The notes under the pieces are model-generated. The model worked only from the letters and a program-made list of their open reading frames with translations. It made no database searches and was not told the origin of the DNA. 64,000 bases of DNA from Anaerolineaceae bacterium (GTDB lineage Bacteria > Chloroflexota > Anaerolineae > Anaerolineales > Anaerolineaceae), in assembly GCA_002702705.1 (NCBI GenBank), contig PABH01000045.1, positions 1-64,000 of the forward strand. Direction: 5' to 3'. The position numbers and the translations under genes were made by a program. The first letter of the stretch is position 1. Each line of letters opens with the position of its first letter. This document shows positions 48,701 to 56,187 of this stretch, piece after piece.

Positions 48701-49327
48701 ACCTGTTGTATCCAATGTTACCTGAGCTTGGATCGGTAGATAAACCCCGCTTTCCTCAAATGCAGTCTGGCAACCTAAAATAGCGGCCTTAACTTCCAAT
48801 ATATCCTGTGAGGTTTCAATTAATATTACATCTACACCTCCTTGGATAAGCCCAATCGCTTGCTCTTTAAATATATCAACAAGCTCATCAAAACTTACAT
48901 TCGATAATTCTGGGTCATCCATTGAAGGCAATTTTCCGGTTGGTCCGATGGAACCGGCAACAAAACGCTCCTGTCCAGTATTTTTTTCAAATTCATCCGC
49001 CACACTGCGGGCCAATTCCGCTGCGGTTCGGTTAATCTTTAAAACTTGATCCGCCAACCCATATTCAGCCAATGTTAGACGATTTGAACGAAAGGTATCT
49101 GTCTCTACGACGTCCACACCTGCTTCAAAAAATGAACGGTGAACTGCTTTTACCACCTCTGGATTGCTGATAACCAGATAATCATTACAGCCATTGGTTT
49201 TCTCACCACCAAAATCAGCTGCTGTGAGATTCATTGTTTGTAAGCTAGTTCCCATTGCACCATCAAATACTATGACCCGATCATTTACAGCATCCAAATA
49301 ACGGCGATTTGTATATTTTCTTTGCAT
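45800..49327 (-). CDS. metH: cobalamin-dependent methionine synthase
   Basis: MetH transfers the methyl group of 5-methyl-THF through cobalamin to homocysteine. The 1175-residue protein has the full domain order: homocysteine domain (GLNCSTGP, GGCCGTTPAHL), pterin domain (LIGERLNTQGSRKFK), cap, B12 domain with Asp748 and His750 in GDVHDIGKN, and C-terminal reactivation domain (RYSWGYPAIPE, VHHPLAKYF). A short spacer of Gln/Glu residues lies before the activation domain. The leader holds a SAM-I riboswitch, so expression falls when SAM is high. Confidence 0.97.
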   Translation of the reverse strand: MQRKYTNRRYLDAVNDRVIVFDGAMGTSLQTMNLTAADFGGEKTNGCNDYLVISNPEVVKAVHRSFFEAGVDVVETDTFRSNRLTLAEYGLADQVLKINRTAAELARSVADEFEKNTGQERFVAGSIGPTGKLPSMDDPELSNVSFDELVDIFKEQAIGLIQGGVDVILIETSQDILEVKAAILGCQTAFEESGVYLPIQAQVTLDTTGRMLLGTDINAAMVILESLPIDVIGLNCSTGPEHMREPIRFLGESTRLPVSCIPNAGLPLNVDGEAVYPLGPDAFAEALEIFVEKNQISVVGGCCGTTPAHLRKLVEKVGGKKHPPRPILDHTQLTSSVQAMNMQQEPAPFLIGERLNTQGSRKFKQIILDEDYDSVISIAQQQMDSGAHGLDICVALTERQDESETIRKVIKKLSPIVKVPLVIDTTELDVLEMALKTAPGRCLINSTNLESGEEKAKKVFALARKYNAAVIVLTIDEKGMAKTAENKLMIAKRLVKLADEEFGLKPSDLVVDALVFTLATGSDEFKNSAQETIEGIRLIKQEIPGVLTSLGVSNVSFGLTSPARAVINSVFLYHCVQAGLDMAIVNPAQITPYAEIPEKEKKLAEDLIFNKHPEALQELVAYFEEFGGNKKQKANQTEELLKSMNTAQRLHWRIVHRVKDDIETDIDLLLIENPDRSQNEQAVYILNQVLLPAMKEVGDKFGSGELILPFVLQSAEVMKKAVAYLENFLEKKEGVSKGLMVLATVYGDVHDIGKNLVKTILVNNGYEVIDLGKQVPAETIIQKAVEVGANAIGLSALLVSTSKQMPLIVNELHRRKINIPVLIGGAAINRRFGRRILLTDQDEFFEGGVFYCKDAFEGLAVMDQLSDPDTKDSFIDANRKESEQELERVENAAPKLKRSNQTTHSITPAEYIPTPPEWGAKIVESMPLESVFTYLSKNELFRLSWGAKNARGEEWEEIKSSFEERLAKMKKEALSTGWLKPQGVYGFFPAQADGDRLLIYDPSTLNTDSPKILQEMTFPRQNGNENLCLADYFSPVNSGVMDVVTFQVVTVGEEATRLFDEKQKNGDYTEAYFMHGLAVQTAEASAEYLHRHILKQLGLPEGQGKRYSWGYPAIPELEDHKKVFQLLPVEEALNMTLTDAYQLVPEQSTAAIIVHHPLAKYFHVGGSRVDQLMNA

Positions 49328-49355
49328 ACCTTACTCCACATATCGGTAATTTGTT

Positions 49356-49382
49356 AAAAAAAGCCTCTCTGATGTGAGAGGC
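49356..49382 (-). terminator. riboswitch-controlled terminator before metH
   Basis: On the minus strand GCCTCTC / GAGAGGC is followed by T7. It is the expression platform of the SAM riboswitch. Part of its 5' arm can pair instead with the 3' strand of riboswitch P1 (GATGAGAG). Confidence 0.85.
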
Positions 49383-49403
49383 ACCTGCTTTTTATAAAAT
49401 GCA

Positions 49404-49520
49404 CTCTCATCTTCCAAAAAACGAATTGATGCGTTTTTTGCCGGATTTGGCACCATCTGATCGTGGTTGCCGAGGATTCACAGGGCCGATCCCTCCACCT
49501 CTCTCGATGAGTTTCTTATT
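49404..49520 (-). promoter_or_regulatory. SAM-I (S-box) riboswitch
   Basis: Minus strand reads CTCATCGAGAGAGGTGGAGG, then GGCCCTGTGAATCC, CGGCAACC and GGTGCCAAATCCGGC, the conserved S-box core. It closes with GATGAGAG pairing to CTCATC to form P1. A terminator hairpin follows 22 bases later and metH starts 29 bases after that, so SAM binding should stop transcription. Confidence 0.95.
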
Positions 49521-49545
49521 AAGTTTTCTTGGTTAAACTTAGCCC

Positions 49546-49574
49546 ATGTTACCACAAAAGACCTTGACGGTCAA
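49546..49574 (-). promoter_or_regulatory. promoter of the metH riboswitch leader
   Basis: On the minus strand TTGACC (49569-49574) and TAACAT (49546-49551) are 17 bp apart, about 26 bp upstream of the riboswitch. Confidence 0.6.
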
Positions 49575-49645
49575 AAATAACGATTTACAAATAAACACCT
49601 CGAATGCTTTTTTTATTCCAGCATGTTACGATATAATTTAACCAG

Positions 49646-50062
49646 GTGAACCCATTGAAAAACAATACAATTACTGTCTTTCCTGTTTTAATAACGTCTT
49701 TTATTCTGGCACTTATTGGTTGGGCTGGTTTATATATTCTAATGGAAACCAGTCAACCTTATCTGGGTGCAAGATGGTTATGGTTCTTTCTATTTACGCT
49801 GGCAACAACCGGTACTGCTTTACCCATAGTCTATTTTTTAAATAAAAGATTTCCGAGTAAACCCGGTATCTCCACGCCTTCCCTAATTCGCCAGGCTTTG
49901 TGGGTAGCTGTATTTTTTGATTTATTAGCCTGGCTTCAACTTGGTAGAATTCTCAACCCCTTGCTTGCATTGGTTTTGGCAGTTGGGTTAATCATCATAG
50001 AAAACCTGATCCGTTTGGTAGAGAGAACACGCTGGCAGCCGGTAGATGAAGACAATGAGTGA
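49646..50062 (+). CDS. conserved four-helix membrane protein, function unknown
   Basis: This 138-residue protein is not assigned to a known function. Four hydrophobic segments lie near 12-32, 44-64, 83-100 and 102-120. It ends in an acidic tail. It has a GTG start at 49646; a TTG three codons later is a possible alternative with AGGTG ahead. A TATAAT lies at 49632-49637, close enough to give a very short leader. The stop overlaps the selA start, so the two genes are coupled. Confidence 0.6.
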   Translation: MNPLKNNTITVFPVLITSFILALIGWAGLYILMETSQPYLGARWLWFFLFTLATTGTALPIVYFLNKRFPSKPGISTPSLIRQALWVAVFFDLLAWLQLGRILNPLLALVLAVGLIIIENLIRLVERTRWQPVDEDNE

Positions 50063-51416
50063 TTTACGGCATTTACCCTCAGTAGACAGCTTATTAAATT
50101 CTCCATCCACGCTCAATTTGATAACTCAGTTTGGGAGACCCCAAACTATAAGCGTTTTTAGGGAAGTATTAGATCAAATCCGTAAAGAGCACTCATCAAC
50201 GAAAACCATTCCCACATCGGATGAAATTCTCGATTTCGCAGAAGAAAAACTTCAATCTCGATTTCGCTTAACTTTGTTACCGGTCATCAATGCAACCGGC
50301 ACCATTTTACATACTAACCTGGGAAGAGCACCGTTAAGCCAGTTTACATTAGAAACCTTGCAGGCCATATCCACCGGATATAATAATCTGGAATACGATC
50401 TCAAAAACGGCAAACGAGGTTCTCGATCCGTTCATGCTGAAGAATTATTAACCCGCCTAACAGGTGCGGAAGCAGCCACAGTAGTGAATAATAATGCAGG
50501 GGCGGTCTTAATCGTATTGAGCGCAATAGCAAACCGTCGGAAAGTGTTAATTCCCCGCTCTCAATTAATCGAAATTGGGGGTGGTTTCCGCATTCCGGAT
50601 GTAATGAAACAGTCCGGAGCAAAATTATTTGAAATTGGCACAACCAATCGTATACATCTTTCAGATTATGAAAATGCTTTATCTGAAGAATCAATTAAAT
50701 TGGTAATGCGTGCACATCAATCCAATTTTAAAATTATAGGGTTCACAACCGAACCGGATTTTGCAGAAATCATAAAAATTTCTCACCAATTCCAGGTTCC
50801 TGTTTTGGATGATCTGGGTTCTGGTACTTTCGTTGATACCACTCAATTTGGATTAACCCACGAACCAACCATCCAGGAAAGTGTAGTAGCGGGGGCAGAT
50901 CTGATCACTTTTTCTGGTGATAAATTATTAGGCGGCCCTCAAGCCGGGATAATCATTGGAAAAAAAGAACTCATCCAAAAAATCAAAAAACATCCGCTTG
51001 CCCGTGCGCTCCGCCCAGATAAACTGACGTTAGCCGGACTGAGTGCAACATTAATCCATTATCTGAAGGATGAGCACCTGACTGAAATACCCATCTGGCG
51101 TATGATATCCGCATCCATCGATTCAATTAAGATACGCGCAGCAGCATGGCAAAACCAGATTCCAAACAGTACGGTTATCCCTAATTTATCAACCATAGGC
51201 GGCGGAAGTATGCCAGAAGAAACCTTGGCAACCTTTGTGCTGGCTGTACAAGTAAACAAACCTGATCTATTTTTACATGCCCTCCGCGAAAATTCACCTG
51301 CCATCGTTGCCCGCGTTGAAAACGATCAGGTTTTATTTGACCCGCGCACCGTGCTGCCTGAACAGGATAATATTTTTATTCAAAATCTCAGCTTAACCGT
51401 TCAACAATTTCTATAG
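50055..51416 (+). CDS. selA: L-seryl-tRNA(Sec) selenium transferase
   Basis: SelA is the PLP enzyme that converts Ser-tRNA(Sec) to Sec-tRNA(Sec) using selenophosphate, so the organism should make selenoproteins. The 453-residue protein has LPSVDSLL, the conserved INATGTILHTNLGRAPL segment, ATVVNNNAGAVL and the PLP Lys in TFSGDKLLGGPQAG. selB, selC and selD are not in the window, and no in-frame TGA selenoprotein gene was recognised here. The start is placed at MSDLRHL with an ATGAGTGA overlap to the previous stop; ATG at 50046 is an alternative. Confidence 0.95.
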   Translation: MSDLRHLPSVDSLLNSPSTLNLITQFGRPQTISVFREVLDQIRKEHSSTKTIPTSDEILDFAEEKLQSRFRLTLLPVINATGTILHTNLGRAPLSQFTLETLQAISTGYNNLEYDLKNGKRGSRSVHAEELLTRLTGAEAATVVNNNAGAVLIVLSAIANRRKVLIPRSQLIEIGGGFRIPDVMKQSGAKLFEIGTTNRIHLSDYENALSEESIKLVMRAHQSNFKIIGFTTEPDFAEIIKISHQFQVPVLDDLGSGTFVDTTQFGLTHEPTIQESVVAGADLITFSGDKLLGGPQAGIIIGKKELIQKIKKHPLARALRPDKLTLAGLSATLIHYLKDEHLTEIPIWRMISASIDSIKIRAAAWQNQIPNSTVIPNLSTIGGGSMPEETLATFVLAVQVNKPDLFLHALRENSPAIVARVENDQVLFDPRTVLPEQDNIFIQNLSLTVQQFL

Positions 51417-51427
51417 AGGATAAAAAG

Positions 51428-52666
51428 ATGAAACATGAGATCGATGAACGAATGATTAATGAAGGGGTTGATGCCCTTTTGGTCGTTGGTCCTGCCCAGC
51501 ATAATCCGGCAATGGTTTACTTAACAGGTGGAGGACACCTGACCAATGCGGATGTTATAAAAAAACAAGGTCAGCCCCCTGTGTTATTTTTTAATACCAT
51601 GGAACGGGATGAAGCGGCGAAATCTGGCCTGAAATCCATTGGTTACGACCAATATCCCTTAAATAAATATATTAAAGAATGTAACGGTGATCTGGTGGAA
51701 GCAATGGCTGTCCGCTATGAATATATGTTAAAAGATTGCGATGTCACACATGGCAAAATCGCATTATATGGAACAATCGAGTTGGGGCCAAAATTTGCCG
51801 TGCTTTCTCGTTTACAACAAAGAATGCCAACCATCGAGTTTGTAGGATATGTCGTTGATCCAATCTTAATGCCCGCCATGATGACCAAAGACCAACACGA
51901 ATTGGCTCGCATTCGAAACATGGGCAAAATCACAACGCAGGTGGTACAAAAAACTGCGGACTTTTTACAACAACATAAAGCCAAAGATAACGTTTTGATA
52001 ACCGCAGAAGGCCGGCCGCTTACTATTGGCGATGTAAAAGCAAAAATCAATTTGTGGTTAGCAGAAGCCGGCGCTGAAAACCCACATGACACAATATTCG
52101 CGATTGGCCGGGATGCTGGTGTACCACATAGCTTGGGAACCCCCGGAGATGCACTTCGTCTGGGTGAAACGATCGTATTCGACATCTTTCCATGCGAAAC
52201 AGGCGGTGGATACCATTATGATTTTACGCGCACCTGGTCTCTGGGTTATGCCCCTCAACCAGTCCAAGAACTCTATGACCAGGTATATCAGGTTTACAAA
52301 ACATTGGTCAGTGAATTAAAGGAAAATTTACCATTTAAAGCAGTTCAAGACCGTACTTGTGATTTATTTGAAGCAGTAAACCATCCCACCATTCGATCCA
52401 AATCAAACAGCATGGAGGGATATGTTCACAGTATAGGACATGGATTAGGCTTACGAGTCCATGAAATGCCATTTTCTGGGGCTACAGCGGGCGAAAATGA
52501 AATTCTTTCAAAAGGCTCTGTATTTACAATCGAACCTGGTTTATATTATCCCGATCAAGGAATGGGCGTGCGTTTAGAAGATACTTTCTTTATTAATGAA
52601 AACGGTCAGGCTGAAAAATTTGTGGATTTTCCAATGGATTTGGTACTGCCAATTAATATGGTATAA
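51428..52666 (+). CDS. M24 aminopeptidase P-like protein
   Basis: This protein has 412 residues and the pita-bread fold of Xaa-Pro peptidases. Metal ligands are visible: Asp in VFDIFP, Asp in YHYDFTRTW, His in SIGHGLGL, Glu in FTIEPGLY and Glu in GVRLEDTF. The two Asp are 13 residues apart, where 11 is usual, because of an added CETGG segment. It probably cleaves X-Pro dipeptides or a related amide. GAGGA lies nine bases upstream of the start. It lies nine bases before tsaD in the same run of genes. Confidence 0.87.
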   Translation: MKHEIDERMINEGVDALLVVGPAQHNPAMVYLTGGGHLTNADVIKKQGQPPVLFFNTMERDEAAKSGLKSIGYDQYPLNKYIKECNGDLVEAMAVRYEYMLKDCDVTHGKIALYGTIELGPKFAVLSRLQQRMPTIEFVGYVVDPILMPAMMTKDQHELARIRNMGKITTQVVQKTADFLQQHKAKDNVLITAEGRPLTIGDVKAKINLWLAEAGAENPHDTIFAIGRDAGVPHSLGTPGDALRLGETIVFDIFPCETGGGYHYDFTRTWSLGYAPQPVQELYDQVYQVYKTLVSELKENLPFKAVQDRTCDLFEAVNHPTIRSKSNSMEGYVHSIGHGLGLRVHEMPFSGATAGENEILSKGSVFTIEPGLYYPDQGMGVRLEDTFFINENGQAEKFVDFPMDLVLPINMV

Positions 52667-52674
52667 CAGTTCGT

Positions 52675-53718
52675 ATGAGTAATTCCAAAAACAATTTTCC
52701 CCCAGCAAGAATCCTTGCTATTGAGTCGTCTTGTGATGAAACCGCTGCTGCTGTTTTAGAAAACGGTAGGGTGTTACTTTCTTCCGTTGTCGCCTCTCAG
52801 ATAGACCTGCATACGCAATATGGAGGTGTTTTTCCTGAGGTTGCTTCTCGCCAACATATCCGTACCATCTACGGCGTAGTAGATCAGGCATTGGAAAAAG
52901 CCCATATGAGCCTGGAAAATATGGATGCTGTCGCTGTCACTCGCGGCCCTGGATTAGCAGGGTCTCTGGTAGTGGGTATGAACATGGCAAAAGGTTTGGT
53001 CTTAGGTAACCAACTTCCATTAATTGGAGTAAACCATCTAGAAGGCCATATTTATTCTGCCTGGTTATATCCAGCGGAAACCCCGGTTCCACCACCCGCT
53101 CCGGAATTTCCAATCCTGGCATTACTGGTTTCGGGTGGCCATTCTGAATTAAACTTAATTACGAATCACCTCGAATACCAACGTCTCGGTTCCACGTTGG
53201 ATGATGCCGCGGGAGAAGCATTTGATAAAACTGCAAGATTAATTGGGCTTCCTTACCCCGGTGGACCGTCGGTTCAAAAAGCAGCGGTAAATGGTGATCC
53301 CAAACGTTTTAACTTTCCAAGGGCTTTACAGGATGGAAGTTATAATTTTTCTTTCAGTGGAGTTAAAACCGCTGTGCTGCGAACAGTCCGTGAATTGGAA
53401 ATACAAAATGCACCTCTTCCGGTAGAAGATTTAGCAGCCAGTTTTCAGACTGCTGTCATTGAGGTTTTATTTGATAAAACCATGAAAGCTGCCCAAGAAT
53501 ACAAGGTAAAAAGCATTGTGGTTGCAGGTGGAGTATCTGCAAATCAACAATTACGTGATACCTTTTTAAGCCAACAAAAATTTCCGGTCTTTATTCCACC
53601 GTTAAAATACTGCACAGATAATGCCGCGATGATCGCAGCAGCGGGTTATTATCGATTTGTTCATGGAAAAACGGATAACCTGGATATTGATGTTCTGCCC
53701 ACCTGGCCCTTATCATAA
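52675..53718 (+). CDS. tsaD: tRNA threonylcarbamoyladenosine transferase TsaD
   Basis: TsaD is the ASKHA-fold iron protein that finishes the t6A modification at position 37 of ANN-decoding tRNAs. The 347-residue protein has ILAIESSCDETAAAV, PEVASRQH, the iron His pair in VNHLEGHIYS, LVSGGHSEL and the C-terminal CTDNAAMIAAAGY. It is an essential gene. There is no strong ribosome site before the ATG, which fits coupling to the M24 gene eight bases upstream. Confidence 0.97.
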   Translation: MSNSKNNFPPARILAIESSCDETAAAVLENGRVLLSSVVASQIDLHTQYGGVFPEVASRQHIRTIYGVVDQALEKAHMSLENMDAVAVTRGPGLAGSLVVGMNMAKGLVLGNQLPLIGVNHLEGHIYSAWLYPAETPVPPPAPEFPILALLVSGGHSELNLITNHLEYQRLGSTLDDAAGEAFDKTARLIGLPYPGGPSVQKAAVNGDPKRFNFPRALQDGSYNFSFSGVKTAVLRTVRELEIQNAPLPVEDLAASFQTAVIEVLFDKTMKAAQEYKVKSIVVAGGVSANQQLRDTFLSQQKFPVFIPPLKYCTDNAAMIAAAGYYRFVHGKTDNLDIDVLPTWPLS

Positions 53719-53748
53719 ATGCAACTTTTTTACCGGAGAGTCATCTAA

Positions 53749-54363
53749 ATGAGTGAAGAACAAAATTTTGACGAACCTTTAAATATTGAAGCACTAAAAA
53801 CAGGTGACAGGCATGAGCTCGCAAAGATGGTTGAACTCTATTCAGACCAGGTTTACCGGGTAGCTTTAAAAATGCTGAATAATCCAAGTGATGCGGAGGA
53901 TGTCCTCCAGGAGACTTTCATCAAAGCAATGCGCGCCATCAAAAACTTTCAGGAACGCTCAACCATTTCCACCTGGTTATACCGCATCGCAGTGAACGAA
54001 TCATTAATGTTTTTGCGAAAACAAAAACCCGAAGCAGTTGTCATCGAAGAAGAACCGCAAAATAATGAGGACCAGGATTACAGTGCAATTCAAGTTGTAG
54101 ATTGGTGTTGTTTGCCTGAAAAAGAGTTTCTGAGCAGCGAATCACGCGCTCATTTGAATGAAGCCATTCAAAATTTGCCTGCAAAATTTCGCTCAGTTTT
54201 TATTCTTCGCGATATTGAAGGTTTATCGATTCGTGAAACCGCTGAAGCCTTAAACTTAACGGAAACCAATGTAAAAACCAGGTTATTAAGGGCCAGAATG
54301 CGGCTTCGGGAAGACCTCACCCAATATTATGGTGAGCGGATGGCAGAGGTGAAAAATGAATAA
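53749..54363 (+). CDS. ECF-type RNA polymerase sigma factor
   Basis: This is a 204-residue group IV sigma-70 protein. Region 2 is YSDQVYRVALKMLNNPSDAEDVLQETFIKAMRAI, with STWLYRIAVNESLMFLRK following. Region 4 is LPAKFRSVFILRDIEGLSIRETAEALNLTETNVKTRL. The linker between them is acidic. GGAG precedes the ATG. It overlaps the anti-sigma gene by eight bases, as usual for an ECF pair. Confidence 0.93.
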   Translation: MSEEQNFDEPLNIEALKTGDRHELAKMVELYSDQVYRVALKMLNNPSDAEDVLQETFIKAMRAIKNFQERSTISTWLYRIAVNESLMFLRKQKPEAVVIEEEPQNNEDQDYSAIQVVDWCCLPEKEFLSSESRAHLNEAIQNLPAKFRSVFILRDIEGLSIRETAEALNLTETNVKTRLLRARMRLREDLTQYYGERMAEVKNE

Positions 54364-54616
54364 AGTACACCATTGTAAAGAATTGGTCTCATCCTTATCA
54401 GATTATGTCGATGGCAGTTTAAGTGAAGAATTATGCTTGGAATTAGAAAAACACCTTTTAGACTGTGAAAACTGTACAGTTGTTGTCAATACCCTGAAAA
54501 AGACAATTGACATCGTACAAGAGCAAAAAACACAGGATAAAATCCCCTCGGATGTCAAACAAAGATTGTTTTATCGCCTCAACCTCGCAGAATTTGGAAA
54601 AGAAGAAACTCCCTAA
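54356..54616 (+). CDS. ZAS-type anti-sigma factor
   Basis: This is an 86-residue protein with the zinc anti-sigma motif HxxxCxxC at His33, Cys37 and Cys40 (HLLDCENC), plus an upstream HHC. It has no membrane helix, so it is a soluble, probably redox- or zinc-sensing partner of the sigma factor it overlaps. A terminator follows. Confidence 0.88.
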   Translation: MNKVHHCKELVSSLSDYVDGSLSEELCLELEKHLLDCENCTVVVNTLKKTIDIVQEQKTQDKIPSDVKQRLFYRLNLAEFGKEETP

Positions 54617-54623
54617 ATCAAAC

Positions 54624-54649
54624 AACACCCCGCCAGCCGGGGTGTTTTC
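54624..54649 (+). terminator. terminator of the sigma/anti-sigma unit
   Basis: AACACCCCG / CGGGGTGTT is a 9-bp perfect stem with a five-base loop, followed by TTT. Confidence 0.87.
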
Positions 54650-54690
54650 GACTCGTTTACGGGTGTTTACACTCGTTTACGGGTGTTTCT
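54641..54690. repeat. tandem 20-bp repeat after terminator
   Basis: GGGTGTTTACACTCGTTTAC is a 20-base unit. A slightly varied copy (GGTGTTTTCGACTCGTTTAC, 54641-54660) precedes it and a third partial copy (GGGTGTTTCT) follows. The first copy begins inside the 3' arm of the terminator, as if it arose by slippage there. Confidence 0.7.
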
Positions 54691-54749
54691 TATAGTTTTC
54701 TTATGCAAAATAAGCAACTTTTTCGTTTTTCTCACATCTAATTTAATTA

Positions 54750-54953
54750 ATGACCAACAAAAATAAAATAAACAACTTATTTTTTGAGAAAAAAGAGGAA
54801 ACAGCCCCACAAGGAGAAGAATCAAAACCCGCAATCGAAATTCGGTATGGCTCAATTTGCCCTAAGTGTTTAAAAGGAATTTTCGATTACGACGGATTAT
54901 TAAATTTGGTCTGCCCAAACTGTGGTTTCACCGCAGGAGGCTGTTTCACCTGA
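54750..54953 (+). CDS. small zinc-ribbon protein
   Basis: This is a 67-residue protein with a charged N-terminus and a C-terminal zinc ribbon (Cys37, Cys40, Cys55, Cys58) and a further Cys65 next to the end. Its function is not recognised. There is no ribosome site before the ATG, so it may be leaderless. It ends 59 bp before the PDO gene in the same direction. Family members with such ribbons may bind nucleic acid or act as redox-sensitive zinc sites. Confidence 0.55.
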   Translation: MTNKNKINNLFFEKKEETAPQGEESKPAIEIRYGSICPKCLKGIFDYDGLLNLVCPNCGFTAGGCFT

Positions 54954-55012
54954 TAAATATAATATTCAATCCCGTTGGGATAAAAACAGATAACAAAACT
55001 AGAGGAGAAAAA

Positions 55013-55690
55013 ATGGCTTCAAAATTATTAGATGAAAATATCATCAAACAGGTAAAAGAATTATTCACGGACTTAGACCATCCCGTCAAGGTGTTATTCT
55101 TTGGAAGTAATAAAGAAAATTGTGAATATTGTGAAGAAACCAAAGGATTATTATCCGAAATCGTGGCAATCGATGACCGTTTTTCGATGGAAACCTATGA
55201 CATTGAAACAGATTCGGATATTGCAAAACAGTATAATATTACAAAAGCACCGACCACGGTTATCGCAGCAGTAAAAGACGATGAGATCATTAACTATGGT
55301 GTACAATATGCTGGTATACCGGCTGGACATGAGTTTACATCTCTGGTGAACAGTATGTTGATGGTTTCCAAGCAGGACTCTGGATTAGCTCCTTCCATTC
55401 GTGAAGCTTTAGCAAAAATTGAAAGCCCGGTAAACTTAAAAGTTTTTGTTACCCCCACCTGTCCTTATTGCCCGCGTGCCGTTATTGTCGCTCACCAAAT
55501 GGCCATTGAAAGCCCATTTGTTGTTGGTGAGATGGTGGAAGCGATGGAATTCCAGGAATTATCAAATCAATTCCATGTATCAGGTGTGCCGCATACCGTA
55601 ATTAACGATGGCGGTGGTGATGTGGTTGGGGCTGTTCCAGAAGATCACTTAATGGAAGAAATTCAAAAAGTATTAGCAATCACTGTATAA
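55013..55690 (+). CDS. glutaredoxin-like protein disulfide oxidoreductase (PDO)
   Basis: This is a 225-residue protein with two thioredoxin folds in tandem. The first site is CEYC (37-40) and the second is CPYC (150-153), the classic glutaredoxin-type motif. KAPTTVIAA and SGVPHTVIN supply the cis-Pro loops. Such proteins reduce or form disulfides in the cytoplasm and can serve as reductants for peroxiredoxins. The start is at MASKLLDE with AGAGGAG; the longer frame is not used. Confidence 0.9.
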   Translation: MASKLLDENIIKQVKELFTDLDHPVKVLFFGSNKENCEYCEETKGLLSEIVAIDDRFSMETYDIETDSDIAKQYNITKAPTTVIAAVKDDEIINYGVQYAGIPAGHEFTSLVNSMLMVSKQDSGLAPSIREALAKIESPVNLKVFVTPTCPYCPRAVIVAHQMAIESPFVVGEMVEAMEFQELSNQFHVSGVPHTVINDGGGDVVGAVPEDHLMEEIQKVLAITV

Positions 55691-55713
55691 CTGATCAATA
55701 GAAAGGACATCGA

Positions 55714-56124
55714 ATGGACGCAAAAGTAACATGGCACAAAGGGTTAACCTTTACAGGAACAGCGGATTCAGGGTTCGTTTTACCCTTGGGGGGTAAAAAA
55801 GAAGTTGGTGGAGATGGGGACGGATTTTTACCAATGGAATTATTCGCAATGGGTTTGGCGGGCTGCACCGGGATGGATGTTATTTCCATTTTGACCAAAA
55901 TGCGCCAGGATGTCACCAGTTTCGAAGTTAAAGTACACGCTGAACGGGCAAATGAACACCCGAAGGTATTTACCGATATCCTGATTGAATACGTATTTAC
56001 TGGTAACGATTTGGATCTCAAAGCAGTTGAAAAAGCGGTACAGTTATCTGAAGAACGGTACTGCCCTGGTCAAGCGATGCTCGAAAAAGCAGCCAAGATC
56101 AGTCATAAAATAACAATTAATTAA
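55714..56124 (+). CDS. OsmC family protein
   Basis: This is a 136-residue protein of the OsmC/Ohr superfamily. The two redox Cys are Cys51 in GLAGCTGMD and Cys117 in RYCPGQAM. It probably reduces organic hydroperoxides or related thiol targets. It lies 23 bp after the PDO gene, which could serve as its electron donor, and is closed by a long terminator. Confidence 0.9.
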   Translation: MDAKVTWHKGLTFTGTADSGFVLPLGGKKEVGGDGDGFLPMELFAMGLAGCTGMDVISILTKMRQDVTSFEVKVHAERANEHPKVFTDILIEYVFTGNDLDLKAVEKAVQLSEERYCPGQAMLEKAAKISHKITIN

Positions 56125-56128
56125 GTTC

Positions 56129-56187
56129 CAGTAAGGGTGGCGTAACTTGTACCCTTTCGGGTAAACGCCATCCTTACTGTTTTTTTT
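56129..56187 (+). terminator. terminator after osmC
   Basis: A 15-bp stem with one mismatch (CAGTAAGGGTGGCGT with ACGCCATCCTTACTG), an inner ACCC/GGGT hairpin and T8. The T run overlaps the stop of the convergent ArsR gene. Confidence 0.85.

Noticed and set aside
54641-54690. CRISPR-like repeat
   Set aside because: The units are directly adjacent with no spacers, too few, and grow out of a terminator.
54750-54953. TGA read as selenocysteine at the end of the zinc-ribbon gene
   Set aside because: TGA is followed at once by TAA, so read-through would add only one residue.
54866-55012. Longer start for the PDO gene
   Set aside because: The extra segment overlaps the zinc-ribbon gene in another frame, and AGAGGAG sits right before the inner ATG.
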